Assembly (NCBI GenBank): GCA_910589415.1
Contig: OU342632.1
Location: forward strand, 49,031,341 to 49,095,340
DNA from: Malachius bipustulatus
Taxonomy: Eukaryota > Arthropoda > Insecta > Coleoptera > Melyridae
DNA length: 64,000 nucleotides
Direction of reading: 5' to 3'
Positions 13,760 through 26,807 of the stretch are shown here, one piece after another. The translations under genes and the position numbers were made by a program. Under the pieces are notes generated by a model. The model was given only the letters and a program-made list of their open reading frames with translations. It searched no databases and was not told the origin of the DNA. Each line of letters starts with the position of its first letter. The first letter of the stretch is position 1.

Positions 13760-16720
13760 TGAGAGAGAGGAAAAAAATGTTCATTCTAAATGCGGTTTAA
13801 CCTTTCGTTTGTAGGAAATTTTGTTTATTTTCTGGAATTGTTCCTGTTTTTATGAATAGTCATCAACTTCTAGCTTTCAAAGCAGACGGTCGCATGAAAT
13901 AATTGATGGAATGTTAAACTATACAGTTCCTATGCTTGATAGTCTTCTTTGGTATGCTATTAGGTCTTATTAGATACCTCTAAGTAGTTGTTTTTAGATG
14001 TGACGAAATTTCCAACCATCTGAGTAAAAACGGAAGACGTAAAACCAACATCTCAGTGAGAGAGAGGAAAAAAATGTTCATTCAAAATGCGGTTTTACCT
14101 TTCGTTTGTAGGATATTTTGTTTATTTTCTGGAATTGTTCCTGTTTTTATGATTAGTCAACTTCTAGCTTTCAAAGCAGTCGGTCGCATGAAATAATTGA
14201 TGGAATGTTAAACTAATACAGTTCCTATGCGTGGTAGTCTTCTTTGGTAGGCTATTAGGTCTTATTAGATACCTCTAAGTAGTTGTTTTTAGATGTGACG
14301 AAATTTCCAACCATCTGAGTAAAAACGGAAGTCGTAAAACCAACATCTCAGTGAGAGAGAGGAAAAAAATGTTCATTCTAAATGCGGTTTTACCTTTCGT
14401 TTGTAGGAAATTTTGTTTATTTTCTGGAATTGTTCCTGTTTTTATGATAAGTCAACTTGTAGCTTTCAAAGCAGACGGTCGCATGAAATAATTGATGGAA
14501 TGTTAAACTATACAGTTCCTATGCTTGATAGTCTTCTTTGGTATGCTATTAGGTCTTAGTAGATACCTCTAGGTAGTTGTTTTTAGATGTGACGAAATTT
14601 CCAACCATCTGAGTAAAAACGGAAGACGTAAAACCAACATCTCAGTGAGAGAGAGGAAAAAAATGTTCATTCTAAATGCGGTTTTACCTTTCGTTTGTAG
14701 GAAATTTTGTTTATTTTCTGGAATTGTTCCTGTTTTTATGATTAGTCAACTTCTAGCTTTCAAAGCAGACGGTCGCATAAAATAATTGATGGAATGTTAA
14801 ACGTATACAAGTCCTTTGCGTGGTAGTCTTCTTTGGTAGGCTATAAGGTCTTATTAGATACCTCTAAGTAGTTGTTTTTAGATATGATGAAATTTCCAAC
14901 CATCTGAGTAAAAACGGAAGTCGTAAAACCAACATCTCAGTGAGAGAGAGGAAAAAAATGTTCATTCTAAATGCGGTTTTACCTTTCGTTGGTAGGAAAT
15001 TTTGTTTATTTTCTGGAATTGTTCTTGTTTTTATGATTAGTCAACTTCTAGCTTTCAAAGCAGACGGTCGCATGAAATAATTGATGGAATGTTAAACTAT
15101 ACAGTTCCTATGCTTGATAGTCTTCTTTGGTATGCTCTTAGGTCTTATTAGATACCTCTAGGTAGTTGTTTTTAGATGTGACGAAATTTCCAACCATCTG
15201 AGTAAAAACGGAAGACGTAAAACCAACATCTCAGTGAGAGAGAGGAAAAAAATGTTCATTCTAAATGCGGTTTAACCTTTCGTTTGTAGGAAATTTTGTT
15301 TATTTTCTGGAATTGTTCCTGTTTTTATGAATAGTCATCAACTTCTAGCTTTCAAAGCAGACGGTCGCATGAAATAATTGATGGAATGTTAAACTATACA
15401 GTTCCTATGCTTGATAGTCTTCTTTGGTATGCTATTAGGTCTTATTAGATACCTCTAAGTAGTTGTTTTTAGATGTGACGAAATTTCCAACCATCTGAGT
15501 AAAAACGGAAGACGTAAAACCAACATCTCAGTGAGAGAGAGGAAAAAAATGTTCATTCAAAATGCGGTTTTACCTTTCGTTTGTAGGATATTTTGTTTAT
15601 TTTCTGGAATTGTTCCTGTTTTTATGATTAGTCAACTTCTAGCTTTCAAAGCAGTCGGTCGCATGAAATAATTGATGGAATGTTAAACTAATACAGTTCC
15701 TATGCGTGGTAGTCTTCTTTGGTAGGCTATTAGGTCTTATTAGATACCTCTAAGTAGTTGTTTTTAGATGTGACGAAATTTCCAACCATCTGAGTAAAAA
15801 CGGAAGTCGTAAAACCAACATCTCAGTGAGAGAGAGGAAAAAAATGTTCATTCTAAATGCGGTTTTACCTTTCGTTTGTAGGAAATTTTGTTTATTTTCT
15901 GGAATTGTTCCTGTTTTTATGATAAGTCAACTTGTAGCTTTCAAAGCAGACGGTCGCATGAAATAATTGATGGAATGTTAAACTATACAGTTCCTATGCT
16001 TGATAGTCTTCTTTGGTATGCTATTAGGTCTTAGTAGATACCTCTAGGTAGTTGTTTTTAGATGTGACGAAATTTCCAACCATCTGAGTAAAAACGGAAG
16101 ACGTAAAACCAACATCTCAGTGAGAGAGAGGAAAAAAATGTTCATTCTAAATGCGGTTTTACCTTTCGTTTGTAGGAAATTTTGTTTATTTTCTGGAATT
16201 GTTCCTGTTTTTATGATTAGTCAACTTCTAGCTTTCAAAGCAGACGGTCGCATAAAATAATTGATGGAATGTTAAACGTATACAAGTCCTTTGCGTGGTA
16301 GTCTTCTTTGGTAGGCTATAAGGTCTTATTAGATACCTCTAAGTAGTTGTTTTTAGATATGATGAAATTTCCAACCATCTGAGTAAAAACGGAAGTCGTA
16401 AAACCAACATCTCAGTGAGAGAGAGGAAAAAAATGTTCATTCTAAATGCGGTTTTACCTTTCGTTGGTAGGAAATTTTGTTTATTTTCTGGAATTGTTCT
16501 TGTTTTTATGATTAGTCAACTTCTAGCTTTCAAAGCAGACGGTCGCATGAAATAATTGATGGAATGTTAAACTATACAGTTCCTATGCTTGATAGTCTTC
16601 TTTGGTATGCTCTTAGGTCTTATTAGATACCTCTAGGTAGTTGTTTTTAGATGTGACGAAATTTCCAACCATCTGAGTAAAAACGGAAGACGTAAAACCA
16701 ACATCTCAGTGAGAGAGAGG
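13760..16720. repeat. Pentameric higher-order repeat, 1,475 bp, two copies
   Basis: Linked markers repeat at 1,475 bp. The 3-bp insertion form GAATAGTCATCAAC is at 13854 and 15329, TTCAAAATGC at 14081 and 15556, GATAAGTCAACTTGTAG at 14446 and 15921, and the CTTAGTAGATACC and TTGGTAGGAAATTT variants also recur. The first monomer of each copy carries GCGGTTTAACC in place of GCGGTTTTACC. The downstream half reappears at about 35.5-37.8 kb, offset by 20,266 bp. Confidence 0.85.
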
Positions 16721-18339
16721 AAAAAAATGTTCATTCTAAATGCGGTTTTACCTTTCGTTTGTAGGAAATTTTGTTTATTTTCTGGAATTGTTCCTGTTTT
16801 TATGATTAGTTAACTTCTAGCTTTCAAAGCAGACGGTCGCATGAAATAATTGATGGAATGTTAAACTAATACAGTTCCTATGCGTGATAGTCTTCTTTAG
16901 TAGGCTATTAGGTCTTATTAGATACCTCTAAGTAGTTGTTTTTAGATGTGACGAAATTTCCAACCATCTGAGTAAAAATGGAAGACGTAAAACCAACATC
17001 TCAGTGAGAGAGAGGAAAAAAATGTTCATTCTAAATGCGGTTTTACCTTTCGTTTGTGGGATATTTTGTTTATTTTCTGGAATTGTTCCTGTTTTTATGA
17101 TTAGTCAACTTCTAGCTTTCAAAGCAGACGGTCGCATGAAATAATTGATGGAATGTTAAACTAATACAGTTCCTATGCGTGATAGTCTTCTTTGGTAGGC
17201 TATTAGGTCTTATTAGATACCTCTAAGTAGTTGGTTTTAGATGTGACGAAATTTCCAACCATCTGAGTAAAAACGGAAGACGTAAAACCAACATCTCAGT
17301 GAGAGAGAGGAAAAAAAATGTTCATTCTAAATGCGGTTTTACCTTTCGTTTGTAGGAAATTTTGTTTATTTTCTGGAATTGTTCTTGTTTTTATGATTAG
17401 TCAACTTCTAGCTTTCAAAGCAGTCGGTCGCATGAAATAATTGATGGAATGTTAAACTAATACAGTTCCTATGCGTGGTAGTCTTCTTTGGTAGGCTATT
17501 AGGTCTTATTAGATACCTCTAAGTAGTTGTTTTTAGATGTGACGAAATTTCCAACCATCTGAGTAAAAACGGAAGTCGTAAAACCAACATCTCAGTGAGA
17601 GAGAGGAAAAAAATGTTCATTCTAAATGCGGTTTTACCTTTCGTTTGTAGGAAATTTTGTTTATTTTCTGGAATTGTTCCTGTTTTTATGATTAGTCAAC
17701 TTCTAGCTTTCAAAGCAGTCGGTCGCATGAAATAATTGATGGAATGTTAAACTAATACAGTTCCTATGCGTGGTAGTCTTCTTTGGTAGGCTATTAGGTC
17801 TTATTAGATACCTCTAAGTAGTTGTTTTTAGATGTGACGAAATTTCCAACCATCTGAGTAAAAACGGAAGTCGTAAAACCAACATCTCAGTGAGAGAGAG
17901 GAAAAAAATGTTCATTCTAAATGCGGTTTTACCTTTCGTTTGTAGGAAATTTTGTTTATTTTCTGGAATTGTTCCTGTTTTTATGATTAGTCAACTTCTA
18001 GCTTTCAAAGCAGTCGGTCGCATGAAATAATTGATGGAATGTTAAACTAATACAGTTCCTATGCGTGGTAGTCTTCTTTGGTAGGCTATTAGGTCTTATT
18101 AGATACCTCTAAGTAGTTGTTTTTAGATGTGACGAAATTTCCAACCATCTGAGTAAAAACGGAAGTCGTAAAACCAACATCTCAGTGAGAGAGAGGAAAA
18201 AAATGTTCATTCTAAATGCGGTTTTACCTTTCGTTTGTAGGAAATTTTGTTTATTTTCTGGAATTGTTCCTGTTTTTATGATTAGTCAACTTCTAGCTTT
18301 CAAAGCAGACGGTCGCATGAAATAATTGATGGAATGTTA

Positions 18340-20700
18340 AACTAATACAGTTCCTATGCTTGATAGTCTTCTTTGGTATGCTATTAGGTCTTATTAGATA
18401 CCTCTAGGTTGTTGTTTTTAGATGTGACAAAATTTCCAACCATCTGAGTAAAAACGGAAGACGTAAAACCAACATCTCAGTGAGAGAGAGGAAAAAAATG
18501 TTCATTCTAAATGCGGTTTTACCTTTCGTTTGTAGGAAATTTTGTTTATTTTCTGGAATTGTTCCTGTTTTTATGATTAGTCAACTTCTAGCTTTCAAAG
18601 CAGACGGTCGCATAAAATAATTGATGGAATGTTAAACGTATACAAGTCCTTTGCGTGGTAGTCTTCTTTGGTAGGCTATAAGGTCTTATTAGATACCTCT
18701 AAGTAGTTGTTTTTAGATATGACGAAATTTCCAACCATCTGAGTAAAAACGGAAGTCGTAAAACCAACATCTCAGTGAGAGAGAGGAAAAAAATGTTCAT
18801 TCTAAATGCGGTTTTACCTTTCGTTTGTAGGAAATTTTGTTTATTTTCTGGAATTGTTCCTGTTTTTATGATTCGTCAACTTCTAGCTTTCAAAGCAGAC
18901 GGTCGCATGAAATAATTGATGGAATGTTAAACTATACAGTTCCTATGCTTGATAGTCTTCTTTGGTATGCTATTAGGTCTTATTAGATACCTCTAGGTAG
19001 TTGTTTTTAGATGTGACGAAATTTCCAACCATCTGAGTAAAAACGGAAGACGTAAAACCAACATCTCAGTGAGAGAGAGGAAAAAAATGTTCATTCTAAA
19101 TGCGGTTTTACCTTTCGTTTGTAGGAAATTTTGTTTATTTTCTGGAATTGTTCCTGTTTTTATGATTAGTTAACTTCTAGCTTTCAAAGCAGACGGTCGC
19201 ATAAAATAATTGATGGAATGTTAAACGTATACAGTTCCTATGCGTGATAGTCTTCTTTAGTAGGCTATTAGGTCTTATTAGATACCTCTAGGTAGTTGTT
19301 TTTAGATGTGACGAAATTTCCAACCATCTGAGTAGAAACGGAAGACGTAAAACCAACATCTCAGTGAGAGAGAGGAAAAAAATGTTCATTCTAAATGCGG
19401 TTTTACCTTTCGTTTGTAGGAAATTTTGTTTATTTTCTGGAATTGTTCTTGTTTTTATGATTAGTCAACTTCTAGCTTTCAAAGCAGACGGTCGCATGAA
19501 ATAATTGATGGAATGTTAAACTAATACAGTTCCTATGCTTGATAGTCTTCTTTGGTATGCTATTAGGTCTTATTAGATACCTCTAGGTTGTTGTTTTTAG
19601 ATGTGACAAAATTTCCAACCATCTGAGTAAAAACGGAAGACGTAAAACCAACATCTCAGTGAGAGAGAGGAAAAAAATGTTCATTCTAAATGCGGTTTTA
19701 CCTTTCGTTTGTAGGAAATTTTGTTTATTTTCTGGAATTGTTCCTGTTTTTATGATTAGTCAACTTCTAGCTTTCAAAGCAGACGGTCGCATAAAATAAT
19801 TGATGGAATGTTAAACGTATACAAGTCCTTTGCGTGGTAGTCTTCTTTGGTAGGCTATAAGGTCTTATTAGATACCTCTAAGTAGTTGTTTTTAGATATG
19901 ACGAAATTTCCAACCATCTGAGTAAAAACGGAAGTCGTAAAACCAACATCTCAGTGAGAGAGAGGAAAAAAATGTTCATTCTAAATGCGGTTTTACCTTT
20001 CGTTTGTAGGAAATTTTGTTTATTTTCTGGAATTGTTCCTGTTTTTATGATTCGTCAACTTCTAGCTTTCAAAGCAGACGGTCGCATGAAATAATTGATG
20101 GAATGTTAAACTATACAGTTCCTATGCTTGATAGTCTTCTTTGGTATGCTATTAGGTCTTATTAGATACCTCTAGGTAGTTGTTTTTAGATGTGACGAAA
20201 TTTCCAACCATCTGAGTAAAAACGGAAGACGTAAAACCAACATCTCAGTGAGAGAGAGGAAAAAAATGTTCATTCTAAATGCGGTTTTACCTTTCGTTTG
20301 TAGGAAATTTTGTTTATTTTCTGGAATTGTTCCTGTTTTTATGATTAGTTAACTTCTAGCTTTCAAAGCAGACGGTCGCATAAAATAATTGATGGAATGT
20401 TAAACGTATACAGTTCCTATGCGTGATAGTCTTCTTTAGTAGGCTATTAGGTCTTATTAGATACCTCTAGGTAGTTGTTTTTAGATGTGACGAAATTTCC
20501 AACCATCTGAGTAAAAACGGAAGACGTAAAACCAACATCTCAGTGAGAGAGAGGAAAAAAATGTTCATTCTAAATGCGGTTTTACCTTTCGTTTGTAGGA
20601 AATTTTGTTTATTTTCTGGAATTGTTCCTGTTTTTATGATTCGTCAACTTCTAGCTTTCAAAGCAGACGGTCGCATGAAATAATTGATGGAATGTTAAAC
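18340..20700. repeat. Tetrameric higher-order repeat, 1,179 bp
   Basis: The AGATATGACGAAATTTCC variant is at about 18715 and 19894, a spacing of 1,179 bp (four monomers). The linked GATTCGTCAAC and GATTAGTTAACTT variants follow in each copy. A further GATTCGTC marker lies 589 bp after the second (20053 to 20642), so the zone passes into a dimer-like arrangement. The same linked variants recur in the 44-57 kb block. Confidence 0.75.
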
Positions 20701-21149
20701 TATACAGTTCCTATGCTTGATAGTCTTCTTTGGTATGCTATTAGGTCTTATTAGATACCTCTAGGTAGTTGTTTTTAGATGTGACGAAATTTCCAACCAT
20801 CTGAGTAAAAACGGAAGACGTAAAACCAACATCTCAGTGAGAGAGAGGAAAAAAATGTTCATTCTAAATGCGGTTTTACCTTTCGTTTGTAGGAAATTTT
20901 GTTTATTTTCTGGAATTGTTCCTGTTTTTATGATTAGTTAACTTCTAGCTTTCAAAGCAGACGGTCGCATAAAATAATTGATGGAATGTTAAACGTATAC
21001 AGTTCCTATGCGTGATAGTCTTCTTTAGTAGGCTATTAGGTCTTATTAGATACCTCTAGGTAGTTGTTTTTAGATGTGACGAAATTTCCAACCATCTGAG
21101 TAAAAACGGAAGACGTAAAACCAACATCTCAGTGAGAGAGAGGAAAAAA

Positions 21150-22020
21150 ATGTTCATTCTAAATGCGGTTTTACCTTTCGTTTGTAGGAAATTCTGTTTA
21201 TTTTCTGGAATTGTTCCTGTTTTTATGATTAGTCAACTTCTAGCTTTCAAAGCAGACGGTCGCATGAAATGATTGATGGAATGTTAAACGTATATAGTTC
21301 CCATGCGTGGTAGTCTTCTTTGGTAGGCTATTAGGTCTTATTAGATACCTCTAGGTAGTTGTTTTTAGATGTGACAAAATTTCCAACCATCTGAGTAAAA
21401 ACGGAGGTCGTAAAACCAACATCTCAGTGAGAGAGAGGAAAAAAATGTTCATTCTAAATGCGGTTTTACCTTTTGTTTGTAGGAAATTTTGTTTATTTTC
21501 TGGAATTGTTCCTGTTTTTATGATTAGTCAACTTCTAGCTTTCAAAGCAGACGGTCGCATAAAATAATTGATGGAATGTTAAACGTATACAGTTCCTATG
21601 CATGGTAGTCTTCTTTGGTAGGCTATTAGGTCTTATTAGATACCTCTAAGTAGTTGTTTTTAGATGTGATGAAATTCCAACCATCTGAGTAAAAACGGAA
21701 GTCGTAAAACCAACATCTCAGTGAGAGAGAGGAAAAAAATGTTCATTCTAAATGCGGTTTTACCTTTTGTTTGTAGGAAATTTTGTTTATTTTCTGGAAT
21801 TGTTCCTGTTTTTATGATTAGTCAACTTCTAGCTTTCAAAGCAGATGGTCGCATGAAATAATTGATGGAATGTTAAACTAATACAGTTCCTATGCGTGGT
21901 AGTCTTCTTTGGTAGGCTATTAGGTCTTATTAGATACCTCTAGGTAGTTGTTTTTAGACGTGACGAAATTTCCAACCATCTGAGTAAAAACGGAAGACGT
22001 AAAACCAACATCTCAGTGAG
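21150..22020. repeat. Three-monomer segment repeated 3,242 bp downstream (copy 1)
   Basis: GGAAATTCTG, GAAATGATTGATGG, GTATATAGTTCCCATG, ATGCATGGTAG and AGACGTGACG occur in order here and again exactly 3,242 bp (11 monomers) later at about 24390-25260. Markers on either side do not match, which bounds the segment. A C-to-T difference in CAGTTCCTATG near 21889 against 25131 is one of very few differences seen. Confidence 0.8.
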
Positions 22021-24389
22021 AGAGAGGAAAAAAATGTTCATTCTAAATGCGGTTTTACCTTTTGTTTGTAGGAAATTTTGTTTATTTTCTGGAATTGTTC
22101 CTGTTTTTATGATTAGTTAACTTCTAGCTTTCAAAGCAGACGGTCGCATAAAATAATTGATGGAATGTTAAACGTATACAGTTCCTATGCGTGATAGTCT
22201 TCTTTAGTAGGCTATTAGGTCTTATTAGATACCTCTAGGTAGTTGTTTTTAGATGTGACGAAATTTCCAACCATCTGAGTAAAAACGGAAGACGTAAAAC
22301 CAACATCTCAGTGAGAGAGAGGAAAAAAATGTTCATTCTAAATGCGGTTTTACCTTTCGTTTGTAGGAAATTTTGTTTATTTTCTGGAATTGTTCCTGTT
22401 TTTATGATTCGTCAACTTCTAGCTTTCAAAGCAGACGGTCGCATGAAATAATTGATGGAATGTTAAACTAATACAGTTCCTATGCGTGATAGTCTTCTTT
22501 AGTAGGCTATTAGGTCTTATTAGATACCTCTAAGTAGTTGTTTTTAGATGTGACGAAATTTCCAACGATCTGAGTAAAAACGGAAGACGTAAAACCAACA
22601 TCTCAGTGAGAGAGAGGAAAAAAATGTTCATTCTAAATGCGGTTTTACCTTTCGTTTGTAGGAAATTTTGTTTATTTTCTGGAATTGTTCCTGTTTTTAT
22701 GATAAGTCAACTTCTAGCTTTCAAAGCAGACGGTCGCATGAAATAATTGATGGAATGTTAAACGTATTCAGTTCCTATGCGTGGTAGTCTTCTTTGGTAG
22801 GCTATTAGGTCTTATTAGATACCTCTAGGTAGTTGTTTTTAGATGTGACAAAATTTCCAACCATCTGAGTAAAAACGGAAGTCGTAAAACCAACATCTCA
22901 GTGAGAGAGAGGAAAAAAATGTTCATTCTAAATGCGGTTTTACCTTTTGTTTGTAGGAAATTTTGTTTATTTTCTGGAATTGTTCCTGTTTTTATGATTA
23001 GTCAACTTCTAGCTTTCAAAGCAGACGGTCGCATAAAATAATTGATGGAATGTTAAACGTATACAGTTCCTATGCGTGGTAGTCTTCTTTGGAAGGCTAT
23101 TAGGTCTTATTAGATACCTCTAAGTAGTTGTTTTTAGATGTGACGAAATTTCCAACCATCTGAGTAAAAACGGAAGTCGTAAGACATACATTTCAGTGAT
23201 AGAGAGGAAAAAAATGTTCATTCTAAATGCGGTTTTACCTTTCGTTTGTAGGAAATTTTGTTTATTTTCTGGAATTGTTCCTGTTTTTATGATTAGTCAA
23301 CTTCTAGCTTTCAAAGCAGACGGTCGCATGAAATAATTGATGGAATGTTAAACTAATACAGTTCCTATGCTTGATAGTCTTCTTTGGTATGCTATTAGGT
23401 CTTATTAGGTACCTCTAGGTAGTTGTTTTTAGATGTGACAAAATTTCCAACCATCTGAGTAAAAACGAAAGTCGTAAAATCAACATCTCAGTGAGAGAGA
23501 GGAAAAAAATGTTCATTCTAAATGCGGTTTTACCTTTCGTTTGTAGGAAATTTTGTTTATTTTCTGGAATTGTTCCTGTTTTTATGATAAGTCAACGTCT
23601 AGCTTTCAAAGCAGACGGTCGCATGAAATAATTGATGGAATGTTAAACGTATACAGTTCCTATGCGTGGTAGTCTTCTTTGGTAGGCTATTAGGTCTTAT
23701 TAGATACCTCTAGGTAGTTGTTTTTAGATGTGACAAAATTTCCAACCATCTGAGTAAAAACGAAAGTCGTAAAACCAACATCTCAGTGAGAGAGGGGAAA
23801 AAAATGTTCATTCTAAATGCGGTTTTACCTTTCGTTTGTAGGAAATTCTGTTTATTTTCTGGAATTGTTCCTGTTTTTATGATTAGTCAACTTCTAGCTT
23901 TCAAAGCAGACGGTCGCATGAAATAATTGATGGAATGTTAAACGTATACAGTTCCTATGCGTGGTAGTCTTCTTTGGTAGGCTATTAGGTCTTATTAGAT
24001 ACCTCTAAGTAGTTGTTTTTAGATGTGATGAAATTCCAACCATCTGAGTAAAAACGGAAGTCCTAAAACCAACATCTCAGTGAGAGAGAGGAAAAAAATG
24101 TTCATTCTAAATGCGGTTTTACCTTTTGTTTGTAGGAAATTTTGTTTATTTTCTGGAATTGTTCCTGTTTTTATGATTAGTCAACTTCTAGCTTTCAAAG
24201 CAGACGGTCGCATAAAATAATTGATGGAATGTTAAACGTATACAGTTCCTATGCGTGGTAGTCTTCTTTGGTAGGCTATTAGGTCTTATTAGATACCTCT
24301 AAGTAGTTGTTTTTAGATGTGATGATATTCCAACCATCTGAGTAAAAACGAAAGTCGTAAAACCAACATCTCAGTGAGAGAGAGGAAAA

Positions 24390-25260
24390 AAATGTTCATT
24401 CTAAATGCGGTTTTACCTTTCGTTTGTAGGAAATTCTGTTTATTTTCTGGAATTGTTCCTGTTTTTATGATTAGTCAACTTCTAGCTTTCAAAGCAGACG
24501 GTCGCATGAAATGATTGATGGAATGTTAAACGTATATAGTTCCCATGCGTGGTAGTCTTCTTTGGTAGGCTATTAGGTCTTATTAGATACCTCTAGGTAG
24601 TTGTTTTTAGATGTGACAAAATTTCCAACCATCTGAGTAAAAACGGAGGTCGTAAAACCAACATCTCAGTGAGAGAGAGGAAAAAAATGTTCATTCTAAA
24701 TGCGGTTTTACCTTTTGTTTGTAGGAAATTTTGTTTATTTTCTGGAATTGTTCCTGTTTTTATGATTAGTCAACTTCTAGCTTTCAAAGCAGACGGTCGC
24801 ATAAAATAATTGATGGAATGTTAAACGTATACAGTTCCTATGCATGGTAGTCTTCTTTGGTAGGCTATTAGGTCTTATTAGATACCTCTAAGTAGTTGTT
24901 TTTAGATGTGATGAAATTCCAACCATCTGAGTAAAAACGGAAGTCGTAAAACCAACATCTCAGTGAGAGAGAGGAAAAAAATGTTCATTCTAAATGCGGT
25001 TTTACCTTTTGTTTGTAGGAAATTTTGTTTATTTTCTGGAATTGTTCCTGTTTTTATGATTAGTCAACTTCTAGCTTTCAAAGCAGATGGTCGCATGAAA
25101 TAATTGATGGAATGTTAAACTAATACAGTTTCTATGCGTGGTAGTCTTCTTTGGTAGGCTATTAGGTCTTATTAGATACCTCTAGGTAGTTGTTTTTAGA
25201 CGTGACGAAATTTCCAACCATCTGAGTAAAAACGGAAGACGTAAAACCAACATCTCAGTG
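24390..25260. repeat. Three-monomer segment (copy 2 of the 3,242-bp-spaced pair)
   Basis: Second copy of the segment at 21150-22020, with the same linked variants in order. It lies just upstream of the 3' end of retrotransposon element 1. It also recurs in diverged form 32.4 kb further on (about 56.8-57.7 kb), where the GAAATGATTG and TTCCCATG variants are replaced by the common forms. Confidence 0.75.
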
Positions 25261-25486
25261 AGAGAGAGGGAAAAAATGTTCATTCTAAATGCGGTTTTAC
25301 CTTTCGTTTGAAGGAAATTTTGTTTATTTTCTGGAATTGTTCCTGTTTTTATGATTAGTCAACTTCTAGCTTTCAAAGCAGACGGTCGCATGAAATAATT
25401 GATGGAATGTTAAACTAGTACAGTTCCTATGCTTGATAGTCTTCTTTGGTATGCTATTAGGTCTTATTAGGTACCTCTAGGTAGTT

Positions 25487-25826
25487 TATTTTATTTTTTT
25501 TATTTATCTTCACCACCTTTGATTACAAAAACTATCAAGTACATCTATACAAGATTGTCCAAAAAGGTAACCGTCAAAAATAAACATTCAAAGAACAAAC
25601 AATATAACACTATGTATAAATAACATCACGTCGAATACAAACATACAATCAACACACAAATGTCAACACACGATTAACCTAAAGGTCTTGTCAAAAATAA
25701 CCATCAAAAGAAAAAAAAAAAAGCAGATAACAGTACATTATAAAAATAACATCACATCGAGTACCTATAAACATGTACACATAATAAAAATATCACAGAT
25801 GATATGACGTGACACCTATACCACGA
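25487..25826 (-). other. Element 1 copy A 3' UTR and A/T-rich tail
   Basis: About 340 bp between the ORF2 stop and the satellite junction, AT-rich, with short A runs (a 12-A run near 25710-25722 on the plus strand). Read on the minus strand, the last 25 bases are almost pure A/T and contain AATAAA hexamers, which could serve as a polyadenylation signal and are where target-primed reverse transcription would start. No ORF of note. Confidence 0.7.
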
Positions 25827-26807
25827 CTATTTTGTCCTATTTTCTTTGTTTACATTGGCCATGTATGTGTGAAACTCGTCTAGCGTATAAAAAGCATTTT
25901 CGGTTAGAATTTTTATGATTTTGTTCTTGAAATTAGTTTGAGTTAGTTCCCTCCATTCCCGTGGTAACCTGTTGAACATTGCGCAGCCAGCGTAATGTGG
26001 TGACTTTTTATAATTTAGATGATTATTTTTTCCTAGGTGGAATTTTCCCTCACTTCGCGTACAATGAGAGTGTATGTCTCTATTGAGTAGAAACTGATCT
26101 TTTCGCGCATGAACGTACAATAGCAGCCTCATTATATAAATACACATCACGGTTAGAATTCCTTCATTTTTGAAAGCATCCCTGCATGTGTGTCTAGGAG
26201 GAATACCACAAATCATTCTTACTATTCGTTTTTGTAGCACTAATACTCTATTGATCTCTACAGCCTGGCCCCATACAACAATGTTATAGGACAGCACAGA
26301 CTGAACCAGGGCATAGTAAACGTCCCTCAGAGCCCCAGGTTCTAAATATTTTTTCATTTTCAGAATAGCAAAATATGAACTTCCCAATTTAGAGCATACC
26401 TTAGAAATATGATTACTCCAATCTATCCTACTGTCTATAATAGTTCCTAAAAAGTTGACATGCTTGTCCAAAGGAATGTTGAACGTATCTGTGGGAATAT
26501 TAGACCCATTTGATGATGACATGTAACGTCCAGTAAATCTCACAGCTACCGTCTTATCATTGTTTACAATGAGTCTATTGCGCTTGCACCAGTCAGAAAA
26601 CTGCTCAACCACGGCAGCGACCAATCCCTCCACCCCCGCCTCATCCGTAGATGTCACAAGCAGAGAGGTATCATCAGCATACATATACACCCTGGCCCCA
26701 TCGATGAACTCCGGAAGATCGTTGACATACAGCAAGAATAGCAGCGGCCCCAGCACGCTACCCTGAGGGATTCCCACCCCAACGTTATTATATACTCGAT
26801 GACTCAC
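25827..26807 (-). pseudogene. ORF2 part 3: reverse transcriptase palm, thumb and C-terminus, element 1 copy A
   Basis: A 326-codon frame starting at a GTG, which is a continuation and not a real start. GIPQGSVLGPLLFLLYVNDL (RT domain 4) is at residues 12-31 and the catalytic box YADD at 43-46, followed by NNDKT and FLGTIID, typical of later RT domains. The C-terminal third has the RIVRMICG and FNRLPREWRELT signature often seen in insect Jockey/CR1-type elements, and it ends with YTLDEF and a Lys/Asn tail. There is no RNase H or zinc knuckle. At 25915 copy A has A where copy B has T, giving KNKIIK against KNKIKK; this is the only protein difference between the two copies. Confidence 0.88.

Larger units (their letters stand above)
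1..25486. repeat. Satellite array block 1 (about 295-bp monomer)
   Basis: Head-to-tail tandem repeat with no unique sequence. The anchor TGATTAGTCAACTTCTAG recurs at 1, 295, 590 and 885 and continues to the end of the block, giving a unit of 294-296 bp. Monomers differ by diagnostic substitutions (GCATGAAAT or GCATAAAAT; AAACTATACAG, AAACTAATACAG or AAACGTATACAG; CTCTAAGTAG or CTCTAGGTAG) and rare small indels, such as a 1-bp loss giving GAAATTCCAACC and a 4-bp loss at about 11092. Each unit holds an A7 tract, a GAGAGAGAGG purine run and a short dyad (TCTCA-G-TGAGA). The block stops abruptly at the 3' tail of a retrotransposon. I see no gene in it. Array identity is direct observation; a centromeric or heterochromatic location is inference. 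Confidence 0.97.

Noticed and set aside
14985..15005. CENP-B-box-like TTTCGTTGGTAGGAAAT in a few monomers (also near 16460 and 36727)
   Set aside because: Only the TTCG core and TTGG agree; the required A and the CGGG part are absent, and the variant occurs in very few monomers.
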